Below are positions 34,937-46,939 of a stretch of DNA of 64,000 nucleotides, piece after piece. Source of the stretch: Diphasiastrum complanatum (lineage: Eukaryota; Streptophyta; Lycopodiopsida; Lycopodiales; Lycopodiaceae); assembly GCA_029204225.1 (NCBI GenBank), contig CM055095.1:78556403-78620402 (forward strand), given 5' to 3'. The position numbers and the translations under genes were made by a program. Each line of letters begins with the position of its first letter. Within the stretch, counting starts at the first letter, position 1. Under the pieces are notes generated by a model. The model was not told the origin of the DNA. It saw only the letters and a list, made by a program, of their open reading frames with translations, and did not search any database.

Positions 34937-35294
34937 TGTTACGAGCTCGTAACCAGTGCCGAACCCTAGAGAACACAGATAGGTCAGATACCACAGTCAG
35001 GGTCGTGTCCAGCGTACATGACCAACAAGGCAAGACAGTGTGAGTAGTGTGCCCCAGCACGGTCCATAGCTATGGAGGGCCTAACACAGCCTAGGGACCC
35101 TGTCAGCAGGATAGGGCCCCTAGTTGGGTCCCGACGTGCAGTCGGCCACGTCAGTGCCACGTGGCCGACACTTGGCAGTTGCATGCTACCAGTCCTCACA
35201 CTGGGCTAGGAGGGGCTTACTCTATATCAGGGAGTAGGCAAGGTTGGGTGGATCAGTTAGTGTTTGCCCTACTGTGGTGTTAGGATCTATTACA
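34937..35294 (+). repeat. Chromovirus copy 3, 5' LTR
   Basis: 358 bp, TGTTACGAG...CTATTACA, with the terminal GTTACGAGCTCGTAAC palindrome and the GTCGGCCACGT / ACGTGGCCGAC stem. A TATA-like CTCTATATCAG lies near 35220. Confidence 0.96.
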
Positions 35295-35295
35295 C

Positions 35296-35308
35296 TGGTA
35301 TCAGAGCC
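35296..35308 (+). promoter_or_regulatory. Chromovirus copy 3 primer-binding site
   Basis: TGGTATCAGAGCC one base after the LTR, initiator tRNA-Met type. Confidence 0.92.
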
Positions 35309-36097
35309 ATCTCCATCCTAGGGAGTTCAGGACAGTAGTAGAGAAAGCTATCAGAAGATAGGAAGTGTTTCTCAGATTCTCAGAGAGGAATAGAGGAGGA
35401 GGATCGCTGTAGGAGCAGCCTTCAAACTTCTGATTTCCACTGAGAAATCACAGTAGCAAGGAGTCAGATTCCAAGTGTAGGTAACTCGCTGAAAAAACAG
35501 CTGTTTCTCACTGAGTTCAGAGGATTCTCTATAGTTTTCCCAGCGAAATTAGAGTAGGAAGAAGCCAGCACCTCCATCGCTGTACAGTCAGAGACCTACA
35601 TCCGATTTCCAGGGAAAAAGTTACTGGTTCTCAGCGAGTTTGAAGCCAAAAAAGAGGAGCAGGGCCAGCGCTGCCAATACTTCTGAAAATCTGGTTTTTC
35701 AACAAGTTTTTGGGCCCCAACGTCAGAGATTTGGAGCAAGAGGATTCCTACCAGATCACCGAGTAGGAGACTTCTGAAATTTCAGAATTCAGAAGGGTTT
35801 TTGGACTTCAGATTTGCCTTTTTGTGGACAAGTTGGATTGCAATCAGACCAGCGAGCTACTATCCTCAAAAAACCGGGAAATTTAGCACCGTTTTGAAGC
35901 CTCAAACTGGCATTTTTCGGAACAGCAGGTCTGAAATTTTGGGGAAAAGAGCTGAAAGGGTTCCTCTTCATTCTTTCTTTGGAAGTACAGTCCTCAGAAA
36001 CAGCTAAGTCATCTTTCCTTTCCCTTGTACAGTTGTAAATTAGTCTTTTAGACTTTTTTCCTTCAGAAGTTAAGGTAGCTCTCTTTCAGTTTCGAAG
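35309..36097 (+). other. Chromovirus copy 3 untranslated leader
   Basis: About 790 bp without a conserved open frame, between primer site and gag ATG. This is the longest of the three leaders and probably the undeleted form. A packaging role is only inferred from its position. Confidence 0.6.
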
Positions 36098-39000
36098 ATG
36101 ACCACTCCTCAGGGACCTGATCAACCCGAGGAGAGAGGCTTCGACGAACTTGAAACAGAAGCCTTGGCTTACAGAAAAGGGAAGGAACCCATGGAAGTAG
36201 AAGAACAGGAACAGTTCGCCGAAGAACTCGACGAACTGGTTACCAAGGAGCAGTTCCTCCAATTGGTAACAGAAGTGGATGAACTGAAGCTGGCATTAGC
36301 CAATTTCAAGTCCAGTGTGGACGACTCGTTCGCTGAACTCAAAAACTTGATTTTGAGCTCCGCGAAAGGAAGCCTTCCCTCCACTTCTCAGTTATCCCCT
36401 TCTCCACTTCCATCAGTTTCGGGTGAGACTTTACGGTCTCACCCCAGTGTTTTTAAAGATTTAAAGCCTCCTACTTTTAATGGGGAAGAGAAGGATAGAA
36501 ATGCAGATATTCTACAAACCTTCCTCAGCAAATGGAAGAACATTCATGCTCTTAAACAGACCCCTGACCATTTGCAAGCAATTGAGGCCAGTCTTTCTTT
36601 AGGGCCTATGGCCTATAAGTGGTGGTTAAATCTCCAGGAGACTGGGCAGACTCCCCGGTCATGGAAAGCTTTTGAAGAAGCTTTCCTAAGAGAATTTCTA
36701 CCAGAGAATGAACTTGATAGAGCCTGGGAAGCCTGGGAAAGAACAGTAATGGACAAGTCCCTCATCCAATATATCTCGCAGTATCGAGAGGCAATTTTAA
36801 AGATTAAAAATATGGATGACTATCAAAAAATCAGGGGATTTGTCCGTGGCCTCAAAGATGAATATAAAGTAGAGGTCCAGAGAAACTCGCCTACTACCCT
36901 TGAGCAAGCTCTCAGATATGCTCAAATCTATGATGATTCAGTGGGTAGGAAGAGAGCGAGACAACAACCACTTTCTGAGCAGCTTCCTCAGAAAGACTTT
37001 CAATTTAAAAAGAAATTTTTAAAAAGAAAGAAAGAAGATAAATTTAAAGGTGAAGCTCCTCAAAAACGCCCTTCACTCATACAGCCCTTAAAACCAGATG
37101 ATTTTGAGAAAGCCAAACAAGAACGTTTGTGCTTTGTGTGTATGGGCAAGGGACACACAGTCAGACAGTGTCCCAAGGGGCCTTTCACTAAAAAAGATAA
37201 AAAACAAGTTCATCTTGTTCAGACTGTATGTTTCCCCAGTGACTCGGCAGCTTCCGAGATCAAAGTGTATCATGAAGATCATGAACACTGTTGCCAGCTG
37301 ACCTCTGCAATGCTAGCGAGACCCTTCAGCTTTGGGCCGCATGACCTAGTACGTATGCATGGGAAAGTTGGTAACCAGTCAGTAAGAGTCATGGTTGATG
37401 ATGGGGCAACCCATAATTTCATCAACCACACCCTGGTTAAAAAGCTTAAACTACCAGAAGTACCTAGTCAACATAGGTACATAGTTTCATTAGCTAAGGG
37501 TGAAGATAAAAAAATATGGGAAACTATGGTAAGTAAGTTAAATCTTGGTATTCAGGGGTACCAAGATCAAATAAACTTTCAGATAATGCACCTGGATCGA
37601 ACAGACATTGTTCTCGGGAGAGATTGGCTCTACAGTTTAGGACCTTCCCTCCACACAAACTATCAGGAGAACACCCTCAGCTTTCAGTATAAAGGCCGAG
37701 AGATCCAGTTGCATGGGGAGCATGATGTTCCCAACAACCCTATGGTCTGCAGTTCAGAGCTCTGTCAGCTAATCGGAGACGAAGACCATCAGGTATTCTT
37801 ATGTGACTTTCAGTTTATTCCTGAAGTTTCTATTTCCAGTTCTATTCAGCAGAAAATCAGTAAATTAGAAACTTTATTGTCTAAATTTAAAGATGTTTTT
37901 CCTGAAGATTTGCCACATGGTTTACCACCTAGCAGAGAGGTAGATCATGTAATAAACCTAGTACCAGGTACAGCACCTGTTTCTAAACCTCCGTATCGGG
38001 TCAGCCGAACAGAGGATGAAGAAATAACTAGGCAGTTAACAAACTATCTTGGGAAAGGCCAAATTCAGACCAGTAGTTCACCATGGGCCTCACCAGTCCT
38101 ATTGGTGAAAAAGAAAGAGGGGTCTATGCGTCTTTGCGTAGATTACAGAGCCCTCAATAAAGTCACAATTAAGAATAAATACCCACCTATGCCTCGAGCA
38201 GACGAGTTGTTTGATCAACTCGACGGGGCTAAGTTTTTCAGCAAAATAGACCTCAGATCGGGATATCATCAAGTTCGTATAAAATCGGAAGATGTCTCGA
38301 AAACAGCTTTTAGGACTCGTCACGGTCATTATGAGTTTAAGGTGATGCCATTTGGGCTCACAAATGCTCCAGCTACCTTTATGACCTTGATGAACAGTGT
38401 CCTCAGACCATACTTGGGTAGGTTTGTAGTCGTATTTTTAGATGACATCCTCGTTTATAGCAAAACGAGGAAGGAGCATCTAAAACACCTCAGAAAGGTG
38501 TTTCAACTGCTCAGAAAGCATAAGCTCTATGCTAAACAATCCAAGTGTGAATTCTTCGTTGAAGAAGTAGCATATTTGGGTCACATTATCTCTTCAGATG
38601 GGATTAAGATGGACCCAAATAAGGTTAAAGCCATATTCAGTTGGCTGAGACCTCAGAATATTTTGGAACTTCAAATCTTTCTTGGTTTGGCGGGGTATTA
38701 CAGACGATTTGTCAAGGAATATGCTCAGATAGCACTCCCTATGACAAATCTCCTTAAGGGGAAGGGAAAGGAGTTCTTTTGGGAGTCCGCACAGCAGGAG
38801 AGCTTTGATGCTCTCAAAACAGCCTTAGCTACAGCACCAGTTTTAAAAGTCATCGACCCCAATCAGCCATTTGTGGTCGAAACAGATGCTAGCGACTTTG
38901 CAGTAGGTGCTGTACTAACTCAGGGTGGACGACCAGTTGCGTTCGAGAGTAAAAAACTCGAGCCAGCTCAGACTAGGTACAGTGCCTATGAAAAGGAACT

Positions 39001-39133
39001 TTTTTCTATAGTCCATGCCCTTAAGACTTGGAGGCATTATTTGTATGGTGCCAACTTTGAGGTCCTGACAGACCATGAGAGTCTCAGATACCTTTGCAAT
39101 CAACCTGAGCTTAGAGGTCGGAAAGCTCGTTGA
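36098..39133 (+). CDS. Chromovirus copy 3 gag-protease-RT-RNase H
   Basis: A 1011-codon frame starting [14 protein letters not shown]. Gag capsid lies at about residues 140-290, the CCHC knuckle [14 protein letters not shown] near 345 and protease [12 protein letters not shown] near 430. Reverse transcriptase runs from about 680 ([37 protein letters not shown] near 780) and RNase H from about 920 ([12 protein letters not shown]). These would make capsid and copy RNA into DNA in cytoplasmic particles. The frame ends at TGA 39131-39133, where copies 1 and 2 have TGG (Trp) in GRKARWAEL, so a single G-to-A change separates it from integrase. It also carries one extra proline codon in the RT (NKYPPMPRA), absent from copies 1 and 2. 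Confidence 0.95.
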   Translation: MTTPQGPDQPEERGFDELETEALAYRKGKEPMEVEEQEQFAEELDELVTKEQFLQLVTEVDELKLALANFKSSVDDSFAELKNLILSSAKGSLPSTSQLSPSPLPSVSGETLRSHPSVFKDLKPPTFNGEEKDRNADILQTFLSKWKNIHALKQTPDHLQAIEASLSLGPMAYKWWLNLQETGQTPRSWKAFEEAFLREFLPENELDRAWEAWERTVMDKSLIQYISQYREAILKIKNMDDYQKIRGFVRGLKDEYKVEVQRNSPTTLEQALRYAQIYDDSVGRKRARQQPLSEQLPQKDFQFKKKFLKRKKEDKFKGEAPQKRPSLIQPLKPDDFEKAKQERLCFVCMGKGHTVRQCPKGPFTKKDKKQVHLVQTVCFPSDSAASEIKVYHEDHEHCCQLTSAMLARPFSFGPHDLVRMHGKVGNQSVRVMVDDGATHNFINHTLVKKLKLPEVPSQHRYIVSLAKGEDKKIWETMVSKLNLGIQGYQDQINFQIMHLDRTDIVLGRDWLYSLGPSLHTNYQENTLSFQYKGREIQLHGEHDVPNNPMVCSSELCQLIGDEDHQVFLCDFQFIPEVSISSSIQQKISKLETLLSKFKDVFPEDLPHGLPPSREVDHVINLVPGTAPVSKPPYRVSRTEDEEITRQLTNYLGKGQIQTSSSPWASPVLLVKKKEGSMRLCVDYRALNKVTIKNKYPPMPRADELFDQLDGAKFFSKIDLRSGYHQVRIKSEDVSKTAFRTRHGHYEFKVMPFGLTNAPATFMTLMNSVLRPYLGRFVVVFLDDILVYSKTRKEHLKHLRKVFQLLRKHKLYAKQSKCEFFVEEVAYLGHIISSDGIKMDPNKVKAIFSWLRPQNILELQIFLGLAGYYRRFVKEYAQIALPMTNLLKGKGKEFFWESAQQESFDALKTALATAPVLKVIDPNQPFVVETDASDFAVGAVLTQGGRPVAFESKKLEPAQTRYSAYEKELFSIVHALKTWRHYLYGANFEVLTDHESLRYLCNQPELRGRKAR

Positions 39134-39139
39134 GCAGAG

Positions 39140-40921
39140 TTGATGCAAGAGTTTGACATGTCTATCAGATATAGACGTGGAAAATTCAATACAGTAGCAG
39201 ATGCCCTTAGCAGAATGCCTATGATAAACGAACTGAGTTTTACTCAGATTCGTAATGAGTTACTCGAGTCCTTGAGAGGGAAATGCCAGCATGATGCATT
39301 CTTCTCTATTATCTGGAACTCAGTCCAGAACAGACAGTTACAGACTCCAGAACCAGTTCCCGGGGCTGGTGCCAGTCCATCCAAGAATACGGCAGCTTCC
39401 GTTGAGGATGATTATGAGTCCGAGTATACGTCGTCAGATGACGTTGAGGATTCTGAGCCTGTATTACCCAAGCAAACCCCAGTGGTTGAGGGTCAGTTGA
39501 CTCAAGGATTCAAATGGAAACAGTATTCCATTCAGGATGAGTACTTGCTCTATAGAGATAGAGTATGTGTCCCCAATTCAGAGGATTATAGGCAGCAGGT
39601 CCTATATGAATGTCATGACAATCCTAGCGCGGGACACCCAGGCATACAGAAGACCTATGAGCTTCTTCGTAGGCAATTTTTCTGGCCCAGTATGAAAAAG
39701 GACGTCCACCAGTATGTAACTAGTTGCCAGAAATGTCAAGTAAATAAAGCAGAGCGTTTAAAGGCAGGAGGGTTGTTGCATCCCTTAGAAATACCAGATG
39801 GTAAATGGGAGAGTATCTCCATGGATTTTATAGTAGGCCTGCCTAAAACCCAAAAGGGTAATGACGCTATATGGGTCACAGTTGAACGTCTGACCAAAAT
39901 GGCTCATTTTATTCCGACCAAAACAACCGTTAGAGCTCCAGAGTTAGCGAGGTTGTTTGTAGACGGGCTATTTAAATTGTACGGTCTACCTTCCGGCATA
40001 GTCAGCGACCGGGACAGTAAGTTTACTGGAAATTTTTGGAGGGCAGTATTCCATCATCTCCATACTAAACTTAATATGAGTACCACCGACCATCCACAGA
40101 CGGACGGTCAAACAGAAAGGGTAAATCAAGTGCTGGAGGATATGCTTCGTGCATACGTCAGCAAGAGGCAGACTAATTGGGAGGAGTATCTCTCGATATT
40201 AGAGTTTGCTTACAACAGTACCAAACATTCAGCTACGGGATACAGCCCATTTATGCTGATGTACGGATTTCAGCCACGCTCACCCACAGCTGTACGGTTT
40301 AAACAAGAAAAAGTTGAAGCAGCCAGAAACTTTTTAGAGGACCTAAACCAAATGATAGAACATGCTAAGCGTAGCATTAGGCAGTCCCAGGATCGAGCCA
40401 GGCATTATGCAGATCCACACAGACGGGATGTGCAGTTCTCCACTGGTGAGAAAGTCTACTTGAGAGTCCCAGTTGACTCTAAAACCCTCAAATCAGGAGC
40501 GTGTGCTAAGTTGTCTCCAAGGTATTGTGGTCCCTTTACCATCAGTAGGAGACTAGGCGAGGTCACCTATGAACTAGAACTCCCACACAGCAGTAAGGTT
40601 TTTCCAGTCTTTCATGTAAGTCAGTTACGAAAAGCCTTAACCAGATCAGACAATCTGGTAGGGGACAGTGTTCTAGTTCTCCCATTGGATCCTCAACAAC
40701 CTCCACATGAACCAGAGGAGATTCTTGATAGTAGAGAGACGCAGACTCGTCATACTCTATACCGAGAATATCTGGTTAAGTGGAATGATCAGCCTGTTGA
40801 GAATGCCACTTGGGAAAGAGGCAGCGTCCTTCGCAAGATTTTTCCAGACTGTCTTAGAGGACCAAGACGGTTCTTAAGGGGGAGGGAGTGTTACGAGCTC
40901 GTAACCAGTGCCGAACCCTAG
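39140..40921 (+). CDS. Chromovirus copy 3 integrase and chromodomain
   Basis: Continuation of pol after the premature TGA, in the same frame; the first Met shown is an internal one. It holds the RNase H end, an acidic linker, the HHCC finger ([10 protein letters not shown] ... CQKCQVNK), the integrase core with its D, D and E (MDFIVG near residue 227, SDRDSKF near 288, [11 protein letters not shown] near 324), the [12 protein letters not shown] module and a chromodomain ([18 protein letters not shown]). A 2-bp deletion near 40848 (FPDF becomes FPDC) shifts the last residues, and the frame runs on into the 3' LTR. Chromodomains of this class are known to guide insertion to marked heterochromatin. 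VDRLTKM reads VERLTKM. Confidence 0.94.
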   Translation: MMQEFDMSIRYRRGKFNTVADALSRMPMINELSFTQIRNELLESLRGKCQHDAFFSIIWNSVQNRQLQTPEPVPGAGASPSKNTAASVEDDYESEYTSSDDVEDSEPVLPKQTPVVEGQLTQGFKWKQYSIQDEYLLYRDRVCVPNSEDYRQQVLYECHDNPSAGHPGIQKTYELLRRQFFWPSMKKDVHQYVTSCQKCQVNKAERLKAGGLLHPLEIPDGKWESISMDFIVGLPKTQKGNDAIWVTVERLTKMAHFIPTKTTVRAPELARLFVDGLFKLYGLPSGIVSDRDSKFTGNFWRAVFHHLHTKLNMSTTDHPQTDGQTERVNQVLEDMLRAYVSKRQTNWEEYLSILEFAYNSTKHSATGYSPFMLMYGFQPRSPTAVRFKQEKVEAARNFLEDLNQMIEHAKRSIRQSQDRARHYADPHRRDVQFSTGEKVYLRVPVDSKTLKSGACAKLSPRYCGPFTISRRLGEVTYELELPHSSKVFPVFHVSQLRKALTRSDNLVGDSVLVLPLDPQQPPHEPEEILDSRETQTRHTLYREYLVKWNDQPVENATWERGSVLRKIFPDCLRGPRRFLRGRECYELVTSAEP

Positions 40922-41246
40922 AGAACACAGATAGGTCAGATACCACAGTCAGGGTCGTGTCCAGCGTACATGACCAACAGGGCAAGACAGTGTGAGTAGT
41001 GTGCCCCAGCACGGTCCATAGCTATGGCGGGCCTAACACAGCCTAGGGACCCTGTCAGCAGGATAGGGCCCCCAGTTGGGTCCCGACGTGCAGTCGGCCA
41101 CGTCAGTGCCACGTGGCCGACACTTGGCAGTTGCATGCTACCAGTCCTCACACTGGGCTAGGAGGGGCTTACTCTATATCAGGAAGTAGGCAAGGTTGGG
41201 TGGATCAGTTAGTGTTTGCCCTACTGTGGTGTTAGGATCTATTACA
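40889..41246 (+). repeat. Chromovirus copy 3, 3' LTR
   Basis: 358 bp directly after the polypurine tract AAGGGGGAGGGAG, four substitutions from the 5' LTR, followed by the CCCCT duplication. Confidence 0.96.
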
Positions 41247-41251
41247 CCCCT

Positions 41252-44200
41252 ACCAGATTGTCTGATCTGGTTAAGGCTTTTTGTAACTGACTTACATGAA
41301 AGACTGGAAAAACCTTACTGTTGTGTGGGAGTTCTAGTTCATAGGTGACCTCGCCTAGTCTCCTACTGATGGTAAAGGGACCACAATACCTTGGAGACAA
41401 CTTAGCACACGCTCCTGATTTGAGGGTTTTAGAGTCAACTGGGACTCTCAAGTAGACTTTCTCACCAGTGGAGAACTGCACATCCCGTCTGTGTGGATCT
41501 GCATAATGCCTGGCTCGATCCTGGGATTGTCTAATGCTACTCTTAGCATGTTCTATCATCTGGTTTAGGTCTTCTAAAAAGTTTCTGGCTGCTTCAACTT
41601 TTTCTTGTTTAAACCCTACAGCTGTGGATGAGCGTGGCTGAAAACCGTACATCAGCATAAATGGGCTGTATCCCGTAGCTGAATGTTTGGTACTGTTGTA
41701 AGCAAACTCTAATATCGAGAGATACTCCTCCCAATTAGTCTACTTCTTGCTGACGTATGCACGAAGCATATCCTCCAGCACTTGATTTACCCTTTCTGTT
41801 TGACCGTCCGTCTGTGGATGGTCGGTGGTACTCATATTAAGTTTAGTATGGAGATGATGGAATACTGCCCTTCAAAAATTTCCAGTAAACTTACTGTCCC
41901 GGTCGCTGACTATGCCGGAAGGTAGACCGTACAATTTAAATAGCCCGTCTACAAACAACTTCGCTAACTCTGGAGCTCTAACGGTTGTTTGGTCGGAATA
42001 AAATGAGCCATTTTGGTCAGACGGTCAACTGTGACCCATATAGCGTCATTACCCTTTTGGGTTTTAGGCAGGCCTACTATAAAATCCATATAGATACTCT
42101 CCCATTTACCAGCTGGTATTTCTAAGGGATGCAACAACCCTCCTGCCTTTAAACGCTCTGCTTTATTTACTTGACATTTCTGGCAACTGGTTACATACTG
42201 GTGGACGTCCTTTTTCATACTGGGCCAGAAAAATTGCCTACGAAGAAGCTCATAGGTCTTCTGTATGCCTGGGTGTCCGCGCTAGGATTGTCATGACATT
42301 CATATAGGACCTGCTGCCTATAATCCTCTGAATTGGGGACACATACTCTATCTCTATAGAGCAAGTACTCATCCTGAATGGAATACTGTTTCTGTTTGAA
42401 TCCTTGAGTCAACTGACCCTCAACCACTGGGGTTTGCTTGGGTAATACAGGCTCAGAATCCTCAACGTCATCTGACGACGTATACTCGGACTCATCATCA
42501 TCCTCAACGGAAGCTGCCGTATTCTTGGATGAACTGGCACCAGCCCCGGGAACTGGTTCTGGAGTCTGTAACTGTCTGTTCTGGACTGAGTTCCAGATAA
42601 TAGAGAAGAATGCATCATGCTGGCATTTCCCTCTCAAGGACTCGAGTAACTCATTACGAATCTGAGTAAAACTCAGCTCGTTTATCATAGGCATTCTGCT
42701 AAGGGCATCTGCTACTGTATTGAATTTTCCACGCCTATATCTGATAGACATGTCAAACTCTTGCATCAACTCTGCCCAACGAGCTTTCCGACCTCTAAGC
42801 TCAGGTTGATTGCAAAGGTATCTGAGACTCTCATGGTCTGTCAGGACCTCAAAGTTGGCACCATACAAATAATGCCTCCAAGTCTTAAGGGCATGGACTA
42901 TGGAAAAGAGTTCCTTTTCATAGGCACTGTACCTAGTCTGAGCTGGCTCGAGTTTTTTACTCTCGAACGCAACTGGTCGTCCACCCTGAGTTAGCACAGC
43001 ACCTACTGCAAAGTCGCTAGCATCTGTTTCGACCACAAATGGCTGATTGGGGTCGACGACTTTTAAAACTGGTGCTGTAGCTAAGGCTGTTTTGAGAGCA
43101 TCAAAGCTCTCCTGTTGTGCGGACTCCCAAATGAACTCCTTCCCTTCCCCTTAAGGAGATTTGTCATAGGGAGCTATCTGAGCATATTCCTTGACAAATC
43201 GTCTGTAATATCCCGCCAGACCAAGAAAGATTTGAAGTTCCAAAATATTCTGAGGTCTCAGCCAACTAAGTATGGCTTTAACCTTATTTGGGTCCATCTT
43301 AATCCCATCTGAAGAGATAATGTGACCCAAATATGCTACTTCTTCAACGAAGAATTCACTTGGATTGTTTAGCATAAAGCTTATGCTTTCTGAGCAGTCG
43401 AAACACCTTTCTGAGGTGTTTTAGATGCTCCTTCCTCGTTTTGCTGTAGACGAGGATGTCATCTAAAAATACGACTACAAACTTATCCAAGTATGGTCTG
43501 AGGACACTGTTCATCAAGGTCATAAAGGTAGCTGGAGCATTTGTGAGCCCAAATGGCATCACCTTAAACTCATAATGACCGTGACGAGTCCTAAAAGCTG
43601 TTTTCGAGACATCTTCCGATTTTATACGGACTTGATGATATCCCGATCTGAGGTCTATTTTGCTGAAAAACTTAGCCCCGTCGAGTTGATCAAACAACTC
43701 GTCTGCCCGAGGCATAGGGTATTTATTCTTAATTGTGACTTTATTGAGGGCTCTGTAATCTACGCAAAGACGCATAGACCCCTCTTTCTTTTTCACCAAT
43801 AGGACTGGTGAGGCCCATGGTGAACTACTGGTCTGAATTTGGCCTTTCCCAAGATAGTCTGTTAACTGCCTAGTTATTTCTTCATCCTCTGTTCGGCTGA
43901 CCCGATACGGAGGTTTAGAAACAGGTGCTGTACCTGGTACTAGGTTTATTACATGATCTACCTCTCTGCTAGGTGGTAAACCATGTGGCAAATCTTCAGG
44001 AAAAACATCTTTAAATTTAGACAATAAAGTTTCTAATTTACTGATTTTCTGCTGAATAGAACTGGAAATAGAAACTTCAGAAATAAACTGAAAGTCACAT
44101 AAGAATACCTGATGGTCTTCGTCTCCGATTAGCTGACAGAGCTCTGAACTGCAGACCATAGGGCTGTTGGGAACATCATGCTCCCCATGCAACTGGATCT

Positions 44201-45803
44201 CTCGGCCTTTATACTGAAAGCTGAGGGTGTTCTCCTGATAGTTTCTGTGGAGGGAAGGTCCTAAACTGTAGAGCCCATCTCTCCCGAGAACAATGTCTGT
44301 TCGATCCAGGTGCATTATCTGAAAGTTTATTTCATCTTGGTACCCCTGAATACCAAGATTTAACTTACTTACCATAGTTTCCCATATTTTTTTGTCTTCA
44401 CCCTTAGCTAATGAAACTATGTACCTATGCTGACTAGGTACTTCTGGTAGTTTAAGCTTTTTAACCAGGGTGTGGTTGATGAAATTATGGGTTGCCCCAT
44501 CATCAACCATGACTCTTACTGACTGGTTACCAACTTTCCCATGCATACGTACTAGGTCATGCGGCCCAAAGCTGAAGGGTCTCGCTAGCATTGCAGAGGT
44601 CAGCTGGCAACAGTGTTCATGATCTTCATGATACACTTTGATCTCGGAAGCTGCCGAGTCACTGGGGAAACATACAGTCTGAACAAGATGAACTTGTTTT
44701 TTATCTTTTTTAGTGAAAGGCCCCTTGGGACACTGTCTGACTGTGTGTCCCTTGCCCATACACACAAAGCACAAACGTTCTTGTTTGGCTTTCTCAAAAT
44801 CATCTGGTTTTAAGGGCTGTATGAGTGAAGGGCGTTTTTGAGGAGCTTCACCTTTAAATTTATCTTCTTTCTTTCTTTTTAAAAATTTCTTTTTAAATTG
44901 AAAGTCTTTCTGAGGAAGCTGCTCAGAAAGTGGTTGTTGTCTCGCTCTCTTCCTACCCACTGAATCATCATAGATTTGAGCATATCTGAGAGCTTGCTCA
45001 AGGGTAGTAGGCGAGTTTCTCTGGACCTCTACTTTATATTCATCTTTGAGGCCACGGACAAATCCCCTGATTTTTTGATAGTCATCCATATTTTTAATCT
45101 TTAAAATTGCTTCTCGATACTGCGAGATATATTGGATGAGGGATTTATCCATTATTGTTCTTTCCTAGGCTTCCCAGGCTCTATCCAGTTCATTTTCTGG
45201 TAGAAATTCTCTTAGGAAAGCTTTTTCAAAAGCTTTCCATGACCGGGGAGTCTGCCCAGTCTCCTGGAGATTTAACCACCACTTATAGGCCATAGGCCCT
45301 AAAGAAAGACTGGCCTCAATTGCTTGCAAATGGTCAGGGGTCTGTTTAAGAGCATGAATGTTCTTCCATTTGCTCAGGAAGGTTTGTAGAATATTTGCAT
45401 TTCTATCCTTCTCTTCCCCATTAAAAGTAGGAGGCTTTAAATCTTTAAAAACACTGGGGTGAGACCGTAACGTCTCACCCGAAACTGATGGAAGTGGAGA
45501 AGGGGATAACTGAGAAGTGGAGGGAAGGCCTCCTTTCGCGGAACTCAAAATCAAGTTTTTGAGTTCAGCGAATGAGTCGTCCACACTGGACTTGAAATTG
45601 GCTAATGCCAACTTCAGTTCATCCACTTCTGTTACCAATTGGAGGAACTGCTTCTTGGTAACCAGTTCGTCGAGTTCTTCGGCGAACTGTTCCTGTTCTT
45701 CTACTTCCATGGGTTCCTTCCCTTTTCTGTAAGCCAAGGCTTCTATTTCAAGTTCGTCGAAGCCTCTCTCCGGGGGTTGATCAGGTCCCTGAGGAGTGGT
45801 CAT
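41252..45803 (-). pseudogene. Chromovirus copy 2 gag-pol (main part)
   Basis: Same polyprotein as copies 1 and 3, starting [14 protein letters not shown] at 45803. A TAG at about 45165 replaces Trp in AWEAWER and ends the first gag piece. Gag, protease and RT continue open at 43356-45152. A 2-bp loss near 43357 shifts the frame. The RT end, RNase H and integrase follow in 43151-43375, 42215-43036, 41964-42218 and 41242-41658 with further small indels (for example near 43145, 42280 and 41990). Tyr replaces Ser in the SISMDF block (ESIYMDF), and a stop lies near 41743. It cannot encode active enzymes, though every lesion is small. Confidence 0.93.
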
Positions 45804-46562
45804 CTTCGGAACTGAAAGAGAGCTACCTTAACTTCTGAAGGAAAAAAAGTCTAAAAGACTAATTTACAACTGTACAAGGAAAAGGAAAGATGACTTAGCT
45901 GTTTCTGAGGACTGTACTTCCACAGAGAGAATCAAGAAAAGCCCTTTCAGCTCTTCCTCCACTGATTTGAGGTTGGAAAATGTGCAACACGATCTGAAAC
46001 TTTTGCTATCCCCCCTCGCTGGTCTGACAGCATCTCAATTTGTCCACAAAATGGCAAGTCTGAAGTCCAAAAACCCTTCTGAATTCTGAAATTTCGGAAG
46101 TCTCTTGCTCGCTGATCTGGTAGGGATCCTCTTGCTCCAAATCTCTGACGTTGGGGTCCGAAAACTTGTCCAAAAACCAGATTTTCAGAAGCACTGGCAG
46201 CGCTGGTCCTACTCCTCTTTTTTGGTTTCAAACTCGCTGAGAACCAGTAACTTTTTCCCTGGAAATCAGATGCAGGTCTCTGGCTATACAGCGATGGAGT
46301 TGCTGGCTTCTTCCTTCTCTAATTTCGCTGGGAAAACTATGAAGAATCCTCTGAACTCAGTGAGAAACAGCTGTTTTTCCAGCGAGTTACCTACAATTGG
46401 AATCTGACTCCTTGCTACTGTGATTTCTCAGTGAAAATCAGAAGTTTGAAGGCTGCTCCTACAGCGATCCTCCTCCTCTATTCCTCTCTGAGAATCTGAG
46501 AAACACTTCCTATCTTCTGATAGCTTTCTCTACTGCTGCTCCTAACTCCCTAGGATGGAGAT
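45804..46562 (-). other. Chromovirus copy 2 untranslated leader
   Basis: About 760 bp between gag ATG and primer site. It retains the block missing from copy 1 but differs from copy 3 by several small indels. Confidence 0.6.
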
Positions 46563-46575
46563 GGCTCTGATACCA
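46563..46575 (-). promoter_or_regulatory. Chromovirus copy 2 primer-binding site
   Basis: Minus strand TGGTATCAGAGCC, one base from the 5' LTR. Confidence 0.9.
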
Positions 46576-46576
46576 G

Positions 46577-46934
46577 TGTAATAGTTCCTAACACCACAGT
46601 AGGGCAAACACTAACTCATCCACCCAACCTTGCCTACTCCCTGATATAGAGTAAGCCCCTCCTAGCCCAGTGTGAGGACTGGTAGCATGCTACTGCCAAG
46701 TGTCGGCCACGTGGCACTGACGTGGCCGACTGCACGTCGGGACCCAACTGGGGGCCCTATCCTGCTGACAGGGTCCCTAGGCTGTGTTAGGCCCGCCATG
46801 GCTATGGACCGTGCTGGGGCACACTACTCACACTGTCTTGCCCTGTTGGTCATGTACGCTGGACGCGACCCTGACTGTGGTATCTGACCTATCTGTGTTC
46901 TCTAGGGTTCGGCACTGGTTACGAGCTCGTAACA
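46577..46934 (-). repeat. Chromovirus copy 2, 5' LTR
   Basis: 358 bp, one substitution from the copy 2 3' LTR; followed on the right by the TTTCC duplication. Confidence 0.95.
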
Positions 46935-46939
46935 TTTCC

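Larger units (their letters stand above)
34937..41246 (+). mobile_element. Ty3/Gypsy chromovirus copy 3 (nested, plus strand)
   Basis: Complete element of the same family, inserted inside copy 2 in the opposite orientation. The 5-bp duplication CCCCT lies at 34932-34936 and 41247-41251. Its LTRs (34937-35294, 40889-41246) differ at four positions. Primer site at 35296-35308. Its coding region is the least damaged in the window: one stop and one 2-bp deletion. Confidence 0.97.
34348..46934 (-). mobile_element. Ty3/Gypsy chromovirus copy 2 (split by copy 3)
   Basis: Minus-strand element inserted in hAT1 with the 5-bp duplication TTTCC (34343-34347 and 46935-46939). Its two 358-bp LTRs differ at one position (ACACGAC versus ACGCGAC). 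It is split between 34936 and 41252 by copy 3; removing copy 3 and one CCCCT restores colinearity with copy 1 at that point. Both LTRs share the family variants ATAGTTCCT and CTCATCC, confirming that they belong together. Confidence 0.96.
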
